Shown here one piece after another: positions 32,576 through 44,482 of a stretch of 64,000 nt of DNA. The notes beneath the pieces were generated by a model. It saw only the letters and a list, made by a program, of their open reading frames with translations. It was not told the origin of the DNA and ran no database searches. The stretch is from Agelas oroides (Eukaryota > Porifera > Demospongiae > Agelasida > Agelasidae). Position numbers and translations under genes: made by a program. Position 1 is the first letter of the stretch. Each line of letters begins with the position of its first letter. The DNA is taken from positions 11,196,543 through 11,260,542 of the forward strand of contig OX422183.1 of NCBI GenBank assembly GCA_949130485.1, written 5' to 3'.

Positions 32576-35500
32576 TCAAAGTATTTTATATACTACTATG
32601 CATGTAAATGTAAGATAAGAAATGTAGACTTAGCAGTGAGAAAACGTTAAGACAAGCTTCTGATAAACTATGCTTTGCATCAGAGATGGTGGTGGGTTAG
32701 CTAAGCAAGTACATAAGAATGACACCAGCTGCTCAGTGGATATGTTCATGAACAATCATTGGGTATTGTTATGCCTCATGTAAGTGGAAAGTAATGTAAT
32801 TAACAATCACTTAATTAGATCATGGTATGCACCATGAGCTAACTGATAAATGTATTCTGTCTTCCTGTACCATTAGAGAATTCCATGGAGTAATCATGAC
32901 TATGGAATGATAAATCTTAATGCAATTATATTATCATTCTCACGAGTGAACCACTCAACCAGTTGCTATAGCTTACGTAACTACATGCAACAGCATGGAG
33001 AGTCAATTGAGCATGAAGCCTCAAGTGTGATGCATGTTTGTAATGTACAAATCGTAGAGTGGGCATAGGAACAAAATATGTTCCCTGTGCAGTGAGAAAC
33101 TCAATCAATCCTCTGTTGGCCACTCTAACTAAGTTCTTCCATATTTGTATGAAAATCAAGGACTCAGAACTAGTTTAGCACCATAAATATTCATGAAGGT
33201 AACTACTATATATCAAACACTAAAAAGCTTAAAGTGTATGCCAAAAATATCTGCCAAAACCATTAATGGCAAATACCACTAAACTGCTTCTGGGGTTTAC
33301 AGGTATGTGACTGTAATAGCAAGTAATGAGCACCGATGTTTGGAAATTAACCAAAACATAAATTGAAGCGAACTGATCCCTAGGCAATTTGTAAGTGTTT
33401 ACACTGTAACTTAAAGTACAAAACCTCTGCCTCAACATGTAGGAGTCATGCTAGTGACACTGAATTGCTTGTAAAACTAGGCTCAGGACGAGGCTAATTT
33501 TCTGAACTTTCCCCAGTTTTTTGTGTGCTCCACCCAAGGAGCCAACCATCAAAATGCAATAATATTGTAATATAATTATTTGAACTTGTGTGTGTACTTT
33601 TTAATTATTTGTGATGTGTCCAGACAATGGGATGTCTAATTTAATAGTGAGAAACTAACTGCTCATTAAATCAAATTTACACACACCACATCTGGAAATT
33701 CTGCTGGCAATTACTGAGACTCTTAAATTGTCAGAAAGTATTCAGTTGTAGCTTTCCCATGGTATGGTGTGTCCAATTACATTATGAATTATGTGATTAG
33801 GTTATAATTATGAAATTACCAGAAATTCTACTGGAAGATTAGTAATGCCTAATTGACTCGTAAATGTTTAAGAAAATGCTTTGCTTTTCAAATTAATTAT
33901 AAATATGCAGTGGTTACAGACACACTGAAGCGACAGTGGTTCTGTGTCTTAGGAAGCTATGATCACCTATTAGCCATGCTGGTATCTCAAAACCTTGTAT
34001 GGTTGGAAGGTGATCTGAGCTGCTTTGTTAGGCTTCCATCATACATAACCACTGACTTGTTTTGCTTCCTACATGTATCATACATAACCACCGGTATGAA
34101 GCAAAGGAAGTTAACAAAGTTAACAAAGCAAACAAAACAGCCCAGATAACCTAAGAGGCATGTAAGATAGTGAGGTTATCCTTACACATACCACTGACGA
34201 ATAAGAGTTGCAAGCAAATGTTCAAACATATAGCTCAAGTCCTGATACTTGTGAACTGAATTAGGGATCGCAACTGTCCCTTCAGTTTGTCTGCAATTAT
34301 GCTACAGGTAATCAATGTGTAGTTATTATTGCTGTTCTGCTAATGCTATCTGCTAAGTTTGATCAACACTTTGGAATGCAAACACATGCACTACGCTTTA
34401 AAACACTGGTTTAGTATGTAAACAGTCTGATGAGACAGTGTAGTGTTTTGAGAAAATCATGTGACTGATTGTATGAACAATCACAGAGGAAGCTGGCTTA
34501 CTACGTACCATGATCACCTGTGAGAGAGTCACTACAACTTTCAAAGTTGCAGCTGATTCCTCCAGTTCCGAAGTGTCACACACACATGCACTTATGATAT
34601 GTATTTGAACTTGTACGTTATTGTAATTCTTATTAGCCGGTGGCATGTCCATACTATGGGATGCCGAATTTCATATTGAAAAATTTATTGCTCAATAAAT
34701 GCAATTTACATATACCATATCTGGAACTTCTGCAGGCAGTTAGTGTTCCCTAATCGACTCTTGAAATACCAAGTAGTAACTTTCCCATGCTTTGGTACGC
34801 CTAAATTCAATACATAAAATACCAGGAGATCCCACAGGAAATTTAGTAACGCCTACTTACTGTAAATATTTAGACACATTCTTTGCATATCCGGGCCTAA
34901 AATTATGGGTTAGCTGTGTCCGGCGGGTTAGTTGCAACTAGCTGCAAGTTATTTTCTTTCACTAAATGCACAGTGACTTCAGGTTTTGCTTCTGGTGCCT
35001 AGGCTACATTAGTACTCGATATTTAGAAGCCAGAATAGGAGATTGATTCTAGTGGCAATTTAGCCCTCAGAATGGGTCTCAAGGAATCTAGTTGCAAAAA
35101 GTTCCAGGAATAACGTACATCCACAGCCAAGACGTTCAGCCCTCTGTGAAAACTGAAAAGGTGAATGTCACTACCTGGTAGTGGTGTTCACCTTTTAGTT
35201 TTATATTCTGGCTCCCTAGATTGTGCATGCTTATTCATGCTACTGCCACTGGGCTACTTGTTCAACACACAAATGTCTGGCCCAGTTGCATTGTAGTAAC
35301 ACAATAACGCTGTTCTACAGTACTAAGTTCTGATAAGCCTTTGCACTACATGTACATGTACAAACGTATTGGTTTGTCAGATTGTTTACTCTTAGCAGAC
35401 AATCTGATTAAACAGTGTAGTGTTTTGAAAGTTCATGAGAATGATTGTATAAGCAGCCTAAGAGGAACCTGGCCAACCACAGTGGTCTCAAGTACATCGG

Positions 35501-36359
35501 ATCATCTGTGAGGACGTTACTACATACAACTGACTGTCAAAACAGTAGAACCTTTCATGCATGCTGTTGATATAAGTAGGTGATTTCCCCATATGTGTTC
35601 ATTGGTTACAATCTGCAGGATCATGGTTGTAAGGTGATCTGTTCCTCCTTCCTTGTCTTTCACTATCATGCCTCTAATCACTGTTTCTTCAGCAAACAGC
35701 TGTGGCTATAGTAACATAAGTGTGCGTGCACTTTGACCTGAATCGTCTGATAGTAATGTTGATGGATCGTGGTCCATTTACTATTTGTTTTCGTTTACTT
35801 TTACTTGTTTATTATCTCCATTTTGATTGGTGTATGCATGCTCATACTGTGTGGATCTTTCTGAAAGGACATAGCTACTATGTTGTTGTGTGCTATAAAT
35901 TCTCAAAGAGCCATTATTTCATGTCGGAGTTGGACTCCCATATTATATATGTATAATATATATCTGTAGTGCTTTCACTCATGTTATGTTTGTGTATCCC
36001 AGATAGCATTACCTGTGTGCAACCTTCTCCTTATATTGTTTACTAATAATTTCCAAACACTCAAGCCACAGATGTTTAGTGAATGCAAATTTCCAGAGCA
36101 CAGATTACGGATAATACCGTGCATAGCTATAATACTGTTCCCAAGGTACAGTACTCTAGGGAATATGTACAAGAAATTCTTAACCAAACCTCAGCAGCGT
36201 TCTGTACAGTCCAACTGTTCATTTATACAAGTAAAATAACAACACTTTGATCATAACAACATTTCGCTGCTCTGAGTGATATAGCTACACTAACTTTAGT
36301 CAGTTTTGCAAGTTCTGAACAAGTCAGCAGTATGGAGGGTGGTTGCGGCCATCTTAAAA

Positions 36360-37560
36360 TTCCACTATAGCTACACCTCTTTCTAGCCTCCATTTTTCCA
36401 CATGCCGGGTATGACACTAGTCTCTTGCAGCCTTTTTTCTTTGCAGCTTTGACATCTGGCACCATGCATCCGTTCTTTCCACCAGCTTTTGTCATATGGC
36501 TCTTCAAGCTGGCCAAGTTACTAGAAACATATACTGGAAATGTAGGGTCCACGTCCTGTAGTGGGTATACCTAGAAATGCAACAAGTAGTCTAGTACTAT
36601 TCAGTGGCTTCTCGGTCCGTTGCTTAGGACGCCATTTTATAATTTTGTACGCATGCGCACACGAAGTCTCGTTCCCAGACCAAAGACCACGGTCATTGGT
36701 CTGGAAGCGAGACTGGTACACAGGCGAAATGGCCAGCGGGCAGTATGCATGGCTAGCACGGACTTTTCCCCCCGCGGCATTGGGCAAGGCTTATGAACAC
36801 CACGTAGGTAAGGCGCTACCTACTTGTAGCTACACTAAAAATAGCCTACTCACCGCTTTAGTGAAGCTAGGATGGTCAGTTGTCACGGTATGATAGTTTT
36901 CTTTGCTGCAGCTGGTCAGTCGTCATGACAACTGAATCATGAAATTGGCTTCACAAAGTTTGGTAGGGAGAGCGGTTGGCCCTTCATCAGGTTCTAGCTG
37001 GCTATATTACACATTATTATTACATGCCTGGAACTATATACTACTAAACTGTCAACGCCGTTTCAAGTTCTGGTGTTGTGGTTACATTTGAAATATTCTT
37101 CTTAGGCTTAGGTCTAACTGTAACTGAGATAAAATCAAAAAAGTACAGAAACAAGACTTAAAAAAAGTAAAAAGATGTAGGGATGGCATGCCAAAAAGTA
37201 TGCAAACAAGGTAGGATAATGCATGAAAGCAAAGGTCAACATATTGGCAAAGCCCCATATATCCCAGATAGCATTACCTATGTACAACCCTCTCCTTATA
37301 GATAAAATGATAACACATTACAATACATGTTGTCTAGCCTCCATTTTCCCACATGCCGGGTATGACACTAGTCTCTTGCAGCCTTTTTTCTTTCCAGCTT
37401 TGACGTCTGGCACCATGCATCCGTTCTTTCCACCAGCTTTTGTCGTATGGCTCTTCAAGCTGGCCAAGTTACTAGAAACATATACTGGAAATGTAGGGTC
37501 CACATCCTGTAGTGGGTATACCTAGAAATGCAACAAGTAGTCTAGTACTATTCAGTGGCT
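36360..37560. repeat. Internal duplication of a conserved block
   Basis: The block with GCAGCCTTTTTTCTTTGCAG is at 36365-36600 and again at 37340-37560, and once in copy 2 at 60240-60450. On the minus strand all three are open over about 60 codons (KNGCMVPDVKA), but the changes are mostly amino-acid altering, so a real exon is doubtful. Confidence 0.55.
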
Positions 37561-37636
37561 TCTCGGTTGGCTTCTGCATAAATGAAGAAAAGGCAACGTA
37601 AATAGCAACGTTTGTTCGCACTTCTTCACTTTCGCC

Positions 37637-37665
37637 CTGATGACGACTGGAGCATTCAGTCGAAA
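37637..37665 (+). ncRNA. Hammerhead-like motif
   Basis: CTGATGA, then GACTG-loop-CAGTC stem, then GAAA. Matches the hammerhead core order except for one extra base after CTGATGA. Repeated at 60532-60560 and, with AAAA, at 50087-50115. Confidence 0.3.
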
Positions 37666-38999
37666 TGTCGGCAAGTTATTTTCTGAGCTCAAGTTGGTAA
37701 CAGATAACCTTTTCTTCAGTCTAGTACTACTTGGAACCTATATATTCCTTAAGCAGTTATTAAGTTTCTGCTAATTGAAGGTACAGTGGTATGCAAGCAA
37801 ACTCACCTGCAACTCTTAGTGAACAGACAGCCCAGTATACTACACACTAATATTCATGGCTTGTGAGATGTAGTCAGCTAGGCCATATTAGGTCAGCTAC
37901 TCTACAGGTTGGAGTGTGGTTCAAGTGATTATCATAATTGATGTTAAAAGTCACCAGATTAGCTCCCCATTCTGTACAAAACTGGTTCTGCTTATAGACA
38001 TCTAGACTACACAAACATACCACAGGTTGCAAGTGGCTTGTTAGTACTACAAAACCTCATGTAGTGATTTGAATCTGACCAATCAGGTAGCGAATCACTT
38101 AAGCCACATTTTACCACATTGGTCAAATTTACAATTCTTGAGGTTTTGTACTGACATGTAATCTGCAAACCACACTATGTATATAAACACACATGTTTTG
38201 AGATGGAAGGACATGGCACTGCCCATAAGTTTCATACAGAATGTAAACAACTATGGTTCCTGTTTACCAACTTCATACACAGGATATTTGACCCTTATCG
38301 TCTCATCCCCAGACCAAAGTTTTTGCATGCACCCTGAGGCCTCATCGAAAAATAGGTTCTGGACACTTTCACCACAAAAGATGGGGCCAATTGACATATG
38401 GAAGTTGGTAATTGTAGGTGTTAATTAATTTCATAACATCAGTTACTAATAGCATAAAGCTTTGGCACCTAAAAATCTGTAAGCTGGCTATCTGTGATGA
38501 TGTATGATGTAATATTTACTTCTGATTGGTGTGACAACATTAGGCCCCAGTCAGTTTTCCCAATGAAAGTGTCCTGACCCTATTTTTGGATGGGACAGCA
38601 GAGCATGTGCAAATAGTTTGGCCTGGAAATGAGAAACGACAATGTTGTGGTTGTCATTCATATGCAATATTTTTGGCATTTTAATTGCTTCCCATTCTTT
38701 GGAATTCGAGTGATATACTTCTTTACTCTTTGCTGTAATCTGTTCACTGCAAATAAGTATTGGCTAGTTAAAACAGACATATAAGCTAATCATGAGTTTA
38801 CCTGTTTTCTTATGGGTTTGAATATAGCAATGCAAAGGTCATCAGAACTAGCTACACTGCAGGAGCACAGCAGCTGCAGGCAAGTACAGTAACTGTGTTG
38901 TGGCGTGTAAGAATTGAGGAACTAACAACTGCCACAAGTCATGTGATGGCAGACACTTGTACAAAACTGAAAATTTCCTGCCTCCATCTTGTCCATGGT

Positions 39000-39083
39000 T
39001 AGCCTCATTCCCAGGCCACGCCCAGCTTTCCATCGCTTGCAGTTACCAACAGAAGGCTGGGGGAGGGCCTGGGAACGAAGTTA
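39000..39083. mobile_element. 84-bp hairpin element, TAGCCTCATTCCCAGG type
   Basis: Flanked by GTCCATGGT at 38991-38999 and 39084-39092. The same element is at 62393-62476 in copy 2, so it predates the duplication. Confidence 0.72.
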
Positions 39084-40169
39084 GTCCATGGTAGAGATGA
39101 GTAATGCATGAACTTGAATCATCATCACTATAACTATTAATGTGCATGCATTGCACACTCAGTGCTGACCATATAAAAGGATGTAACTGTTGCCTCACCA
39201 CACTTGCATACAACAGCAGACAGTTGCATTATTTGTGTGCCATGATGAAAATCAGCAATGTGCTACCTTCTCAGGCTCTCCCCATGATGATGAATCTAGT
39301 ATAGATGTAAACATGAGCACTCAATGAAACACATCTCCCTGAAAAAAAAATTCAGGCCTAGATGTTAATTATGCAAAGTCGCCCACTTCATAGGAAGTGT
39401 TTTGGCCAATACCAGGAGTCACCAGACATGCGGTTTGCATGTATGCCCCTGTGAATAATTCAAACCATGCAGATTATATAGAAAGCTATCCCCAAAGATC
39501 TCTAACCGCTAGCTACTCAATACTGTGACGGAATTTGTTACTTTCACAACAACCTGGTGTCCGACACGTGATCTAATCCATATTCATACTCAATACATCC
39601 CTACCAGTATTATTTCGTAACTTTTGCAAAGCCATTGACGGAGAGTTCTGTTGTCATGAGGCTTTTGAAGCTCTCCAAAAGAGTCTTTGAAAGATTAGAG
39701 GACCAGTGGCGTAGCTACACTCGGGCCCATACGGGCCCAGGCCCTGGTGAATTTCTGGGTGCCCTGGTAATCATGCGAGGTCAACTTAAGGTAAGGGGCC
39801 CTAATTCGGGACGGGTCCTAATTCGGGACACTTCCAATTTCTCACCGTTTTTCCAGGCGGCTGTCAGCTGTAGTTGAACAATGTTTAGTACAAGTGTAGA
39901 GTATATCCTACAGCAGCTTCGCATCGATTTTCGGAACGCTGGCTCCACACCATAAAAATTACGTAATAGTTACCTGTGTTAAACAATTTGGAGGGCTTTT
40001 GCGCAAATATCGCTTATTGCCAAGCGCCTTAGCGCGAGGCTACTAATCGTGCAGTGTAGTCAGCTCACGTTTGTATGTATGTATATATATCCGTCACACT
40101 TTAATTGCTTGGGCGCGGTTTCTGTGGTCTCGTCCCCAGACTGCTAGCCACGTTGTACAGGTCCGACCA

Positions 40170-40642
40170 CACTGTAAAAAATTGGAGGTTGATTTAACCC
40201 AGAAAAGGTCATCTCAGTTGCAGTCTGGATTCATCTAGGTCCAGGCAGTGGCTCACCTCCTTTTGCCAGGGTTTAGGGTTACACCCCTTGTCCAGTGGAG
40301 GTTTCTAGCAAACAATGAATTGGGTTGCAAATGAAATTCATTTTGTTGTTTGTGCCAAAAGGGGGTGGAACTCTCACTATATTCATGTATTATTGGATTG
40401 ACTCTGAAAAATATTCATGCACTATTGGCTAACCTTTGGGCAGTATTTATGTGCTTTTATGCAAGTATTCATGCCATATTGGAACTTTGAGTACACAAAC
40501 AGTGTAACCCTACACTGTGGTAAAAGTAGGAGGTGGTATAGATCCTGCAACTGAGGTAACCCATTTTAAACTGGATGATGAATCCAGACTGCAACTGAGA
40601 TGACCTTTTCTGGGTTAAATTAACCTCCAATTTTTTACAGTG
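40170..40642. mobile_element. CACTG-ended MITE, 473 bp
   Basis: Ends CACTGTAAAAAATTGGAGG and CCTCCAATTTTTTACAGTG; the inverted repeats extend about 65 bp. Flanked by CA. The uninterrupted site (inverted) is near 58664-58676. CACTA/EnSpm-like by its termini; the 2-bp duplication makes the class tentative. Confidence 0.75.
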
Positions 40643-41036
40643 CAGGAGGCGATCGAAAGATCATGCGCGTGCGAGAGCCGAAATGGAACAGGGGCCACAT
40701 GGTACTGGTCCGACCAGGAGGCGATCGACGTGTGAAAAAGATAGTGCGAGAGCCGAAATGGAGCAGGAGCAGTCCAAGCGTGATCGTGCTAGAGAGCGAA
40801 GACGGAAACAAAGGGCACTGCATCAGAAGAGAGTAAGGCAAAGGAGAAAGAGTCTGACAGATATACTCGCACGACACTTCACTCACTTTCTGAAACTCTT
40901 CAGACGACCACTTTGCCATCTTCACCGCTATATCTCGTCCCCAGCACCTAGCTAGCACCTACACGCTACACGTGGTTACAACGGATATCTACTTGCATAT
41001 TTCCGGATATTCTTCTGCGCGAGGCATACTCTGCGC

Positions 41037-41339
41037 ATGCGTATGCCTAGTCTAGCCGGTGAAATAGCAACCAAGGGTATCGAGTCAGTACGGGCAAAAC
41101 AGCAAAGAGCAGCAGTGTCCCAGAAAGCTGTGGAAACCAAGCAGTTGAGCCCTAGGTTGGCAGGAGAGTGGTTTGGCATACCCAATACTACAGTCTATCT
41201 GCATGTAGCAAAGAAATATGCAAAATTTGACTTGCTGTCGGTGCAGTGCTTGGTGAAGGAGTGCAGAAAATCATTGTACGGTGATATCAGTTGCTTCCTC
41301 AGCAGGCTTTGGGGCTTCAACATGCATACTTGTGCATAA
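41037..41339 (+). CDS. Possible transposon-encoded helix-turn-helix protein (fragment)
   Basis: 100 codons. AVETKQLSPRLAGEWFGIPNTTVYLH resembles the DNA-binding helix-turn-helix at the start of psq/CENP-B-like transposases; no catalytic domain follows. Likely a remnant or an exon of a nested transposon; function not established. Confidence 0.3.
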   Translation: MRMPSLAGEIATKGIESVRAKQQRAAVSQKAVETKQLSPRLAGEWFGIPNTTVYLHVAKKYAKFDLLSVQCLVKECRKSLYGDISCFLSRLWGFNMHTCA

Positions 41340-42976
41340 TTTTAACCGTTCTTACTGGATTCCAGTAGAATTTATTTTGTACACATTTATATACTTTACT
41401 GCTTCTTCAAAACCTTCCATGAGTGCTAGAAAATGTTTTTAAACCCCTCTGGACCTCAGAACAGGCAGTCCTGTGAGGAATCAGTCAATTTACGGAAGTG
41501 TCCCGAATTAGGCACCACCCCGAGCCTAACCGCCAGCGTACAATTTTAATTATGAACCGGATGTGTTACCGTCTTGTAAAATCACGTTTCCGGTCTCGAG
41601 CAATTTTTGTGCCTTGTCTTTGCAAGACGATATCTTTAAAAGTACTATAGCTGTTACTTTAAAACTTGCAGACCGTGTTCTTCCACTCCTTCTGAACAAA
41701 ATGGTACCAAAAAGGGGCCAGTTGACCGTGCCCGAAGCTGCTGCAGTGCTGTTCCAGTACCATCATCCAAATCAGACCGCTATAAACCGCCTATACGTTT
41801 ACCGTCCGAATAGCAGTTCTCATCACCCAAACAGCCTCCACTTCGGTATACATTTAGTTTAATGGTTGTTCTTACTGCATACAAAAAATGGTCTTGTTCC
41901 ACTTTAATCGCTGCACAATACTGGCTGTTTTATTACAACCTGGTATGCATGATTGCATAGGTGTGCTAGGTTCCACATCCAGGTGATCCAAGGCTTAACA
42001 CTGGAGTATCTGGTACCTATCCTATGCCGACAAAGTTATTTTACACTTCCTGGTTCATTATAAACTTGATAAAATGCAAGACACAACAAAATATGTGAAT
42101 CACAGGCCAGTCAGTGACTTGAAGGGGGTTGACCAGGTCATGAGATTCACGATAGCTACTTCATTGCCTGCATAGGAAAGTACATCAAACATGTAAACAA
42201 ATAAGTTAGGATGCAGATGGAGATTGTTTCAACTACTACTGAAAATATAGGGGGTTGAGCTTCCAAGTCGCCGCTATGGACTTTTGACTTCCAATCTCAT
42301 TTTTACAACTTAGTCTGTGGGCTGGTGAGGAAAAAATTATTGTCTCCTTTTTGTGTTCTGTAAAAGCAAACAGACCCATTGCATTTAAGTCACTACTTAT
42401 AAGAAATATAAAACCTCTATGCCTAGATGTAGATCAAGACAGATGTCACAGGGCAATATCCAGATAGTCTACAGTTCAGTGACGTCCACACAGAGCAATA
42501 TCTAGATAATTTTTTCTTCCCACACACTAAGCAGTTCCCAAGGATGCAAAGGAAAGCCCTCTACTCACTTCTGAGTGCACCCGAAAAAGAAATAAATCTC
42601 TGCTGCAAGTGGGACTGAAACTAGTCTCACAAGCCAGATCCACTTCCGCAAAAAAAGGAAGGGTCTGGTGAACTATGTATATATAGTAGCCATGTCCCAC
42701 CGCACCATACGGTGTGGTCCAATCACGTTACAGTATCTTGTCACATGACACATCACATCACCGTTTGAGTAGCAATAATGGTCTTGAAAATCGCGACAGA
42801 GAGCTAAGACATCTTTTCTGCTACTACAGGACCTATAAACACACTTCAACTATACTTCTCGGAGGTGGGCGCACTTTGCAACTGGTATTTCAAGAGTGCA
42901 TTACTTGAAGTCTGGTTACATCTAGCTAATTGCATTCCAGTGGGACGTGGCTTATATTCACAGTTCACCAGACCCT

Positions 42977-43270
42977 AGTCTCGTGCCCTGCCCATGCACA
43001 CCTTCTGGCGAGAAACGGTCTGGTGAACGAAATCGAACTTCTTGGGCTTATTACCCAAAAGTGGTAATGACCAATGAGATAGCGAGATCGGTAATTAGTT
43101 CCCTTACAACAGTGAAATTTGTTCATCTCCATTCGAGTATCCGTACCTTTTTGAGTGGGTTGGCCGCAAAATGTTTTGATCATTGCTAGGTTACAAGAGT
43201 GGGGCTAGCCCAAGAAATTCAACTTGGTTCACCAGACCGTTTCTCCTCGTGAGAGGGTGGGGTCTGGGGT
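42977..43270. mobile_element. TAGTCTCG-type MITE
   Basis: Same inner and outer inverted repeats as 874-1194 (GAAACGGTCTGGTGAAC against GTTCACCAGACCGTTTC). Confidence 0.62.
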
Positions 43271-43373
43271 CTTTTTTGCAGAAGTGAGTTTGGCTTATGA
43301 GACAGGGCTGGAACCTGGAAACTTTCACATTCTAGCGGTTTAACCACCAGGTCAACACCACCAGCAACCCTCC

Positions 43374-43570
43374 AGATACTGTCCTGTCATGTCATAGGCC
43401 AGTATCCAGATAAGTTCACTGATGTCACAGACCAAAAGCCGGATACAGTTCTGTTACGTCACAGGGCAGTATCCAGACACAGTTCTGTCACAGGGCAATA
43501 ATATTATTCCAATACAGTACTTTTACATCACAAAACCAATAACCAGGTGCAGTTCTGCTATGTCACAGTT
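43374..43570. repeat. Degenerate tandem repeat
   Basis: Repeated CAGTTCTGTTACGTCACAGG-like units with ATCCAGA; a diverged relative is at 42440-42510. Confidence 0.5.
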
Positions 43571-44068
43571 GAGAAAATTCTTTTGAGTCAAGCAATGAAG
43601 CATGAATTGTGTGGCCTTGTTCCCAGTCCCCCCTCTTCCCTCTCCCCTCTCCCCTAGCTTTCTGTTGTCTAAAAAAAAGGGCTGCATGTAAGTGTTGAGA
43701 CATAATTTACCCACCTTTGGATGGCGGTGGACGGAAACAGGTAGACCCCAACACTCGTCTTCAAATTGACTCGAGTAGCAACACCAAGGAGTCAGGTTGC
43801 AATACAGGCACCTTTCAGCTCACAAAGGATACAAATCCCCTAGATGTTGCAATCTTGCCTGCAAAAAAAATGGTCCAGACATGATGAACACGTTGAAGTG
43901 GATGAGACTCAACATGGATTCCGTACCTTGAAAAATACCAAGATTTTGACTAAAAGTGTTAGTAGTTATGACTGTGCTGTTGAGCAGTGAGACCCAGAAG
44001 CTCACAGAGACAATAATACTGACATCAGTGGCAAAAGTATTGGTGTAGAACTTGACAGGTGATGTACA

Positions 44069-44482
44069 ATGTCGTTTACAATTGTTAAAATGAATCAGAA
44101 TTCAGACAACTATATCTTCCAGACTACACATGGGAACAACTTACAATTTTTGATTTCAGCTGCATTCACCTTCTTTCTGCTTGATTCTAGCTCAGCAGAC
44201 CTCAGAATCAATGAGAACTGCTGTTCGGACATCGTTTGTACATACCGTTTCACAAGCCCGTCTGGAAATGGTCACGTGTTTTGGGATGTAATGTCATTTC
44301 TGTACCAGATACGAAAATGTAACTTGAACAGGCCCATTCCCAAGTCCATGAACTTTCTCTCAAAAAAAGGCCCATGCAAAAATATTGAACGGCTGCTGAG
44401 AAAAATGAGCGTGAACATATCGCAAAAAAATGTCAGTTTTGTTGCGGGCCACGTTAATGACGTAATGCGTAATGCATACTAA
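44069..44482 (+). CDS. Unidentified open frame inside the hAT-like composite
   Basis: 137 codons with a hydrophobic stretch (FLISAAFTFFLLDSSS) and several cysteines (ENCCSDIVCTY). Not recognised. It could be a captured secreted-protein exon or a chance frame. Confidence 0.25.
   Translation: MSFTIVKMNQNSDNYIFQTTHGNNLQFLISAAFTFFLLDSSSADLRINENCCSDIVCTYRFTSPSGNGHVFWDVMSFLYQIRKCNLNRPIPKSMNFLSKKGPCKNIERLLRKMSVNISQKNVSFVAGHVNDVMRNAY

Larger units (their letters stand above)
39812..41520. mobile_element. Nested element with CCTAATTCGGGACACTTCC ends
   Basis: CCTAATTCGGGACACTTCC on the left is inverted as GGAAGTGTCCCGAATTAGG on the right. Carries two plus-strand open frames: 40683-40955 (very Arg-rich, SKRDRARERRRKQRALHQKR) and 41037-41339 (helix-turn-helix-like, LSPRLAGEWFGIPNTTVYLH). 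A partial inverted copy of its left part is at 58280-58820. Confidence 0.5.

Noticed and set aside
36223-36552. Possible minus-strand gene (KNGCMVPDVKA)
   Set aside because: Three copies in the window differ mainly by amino-acid changes, with no consistent splice context; treated as repeat.
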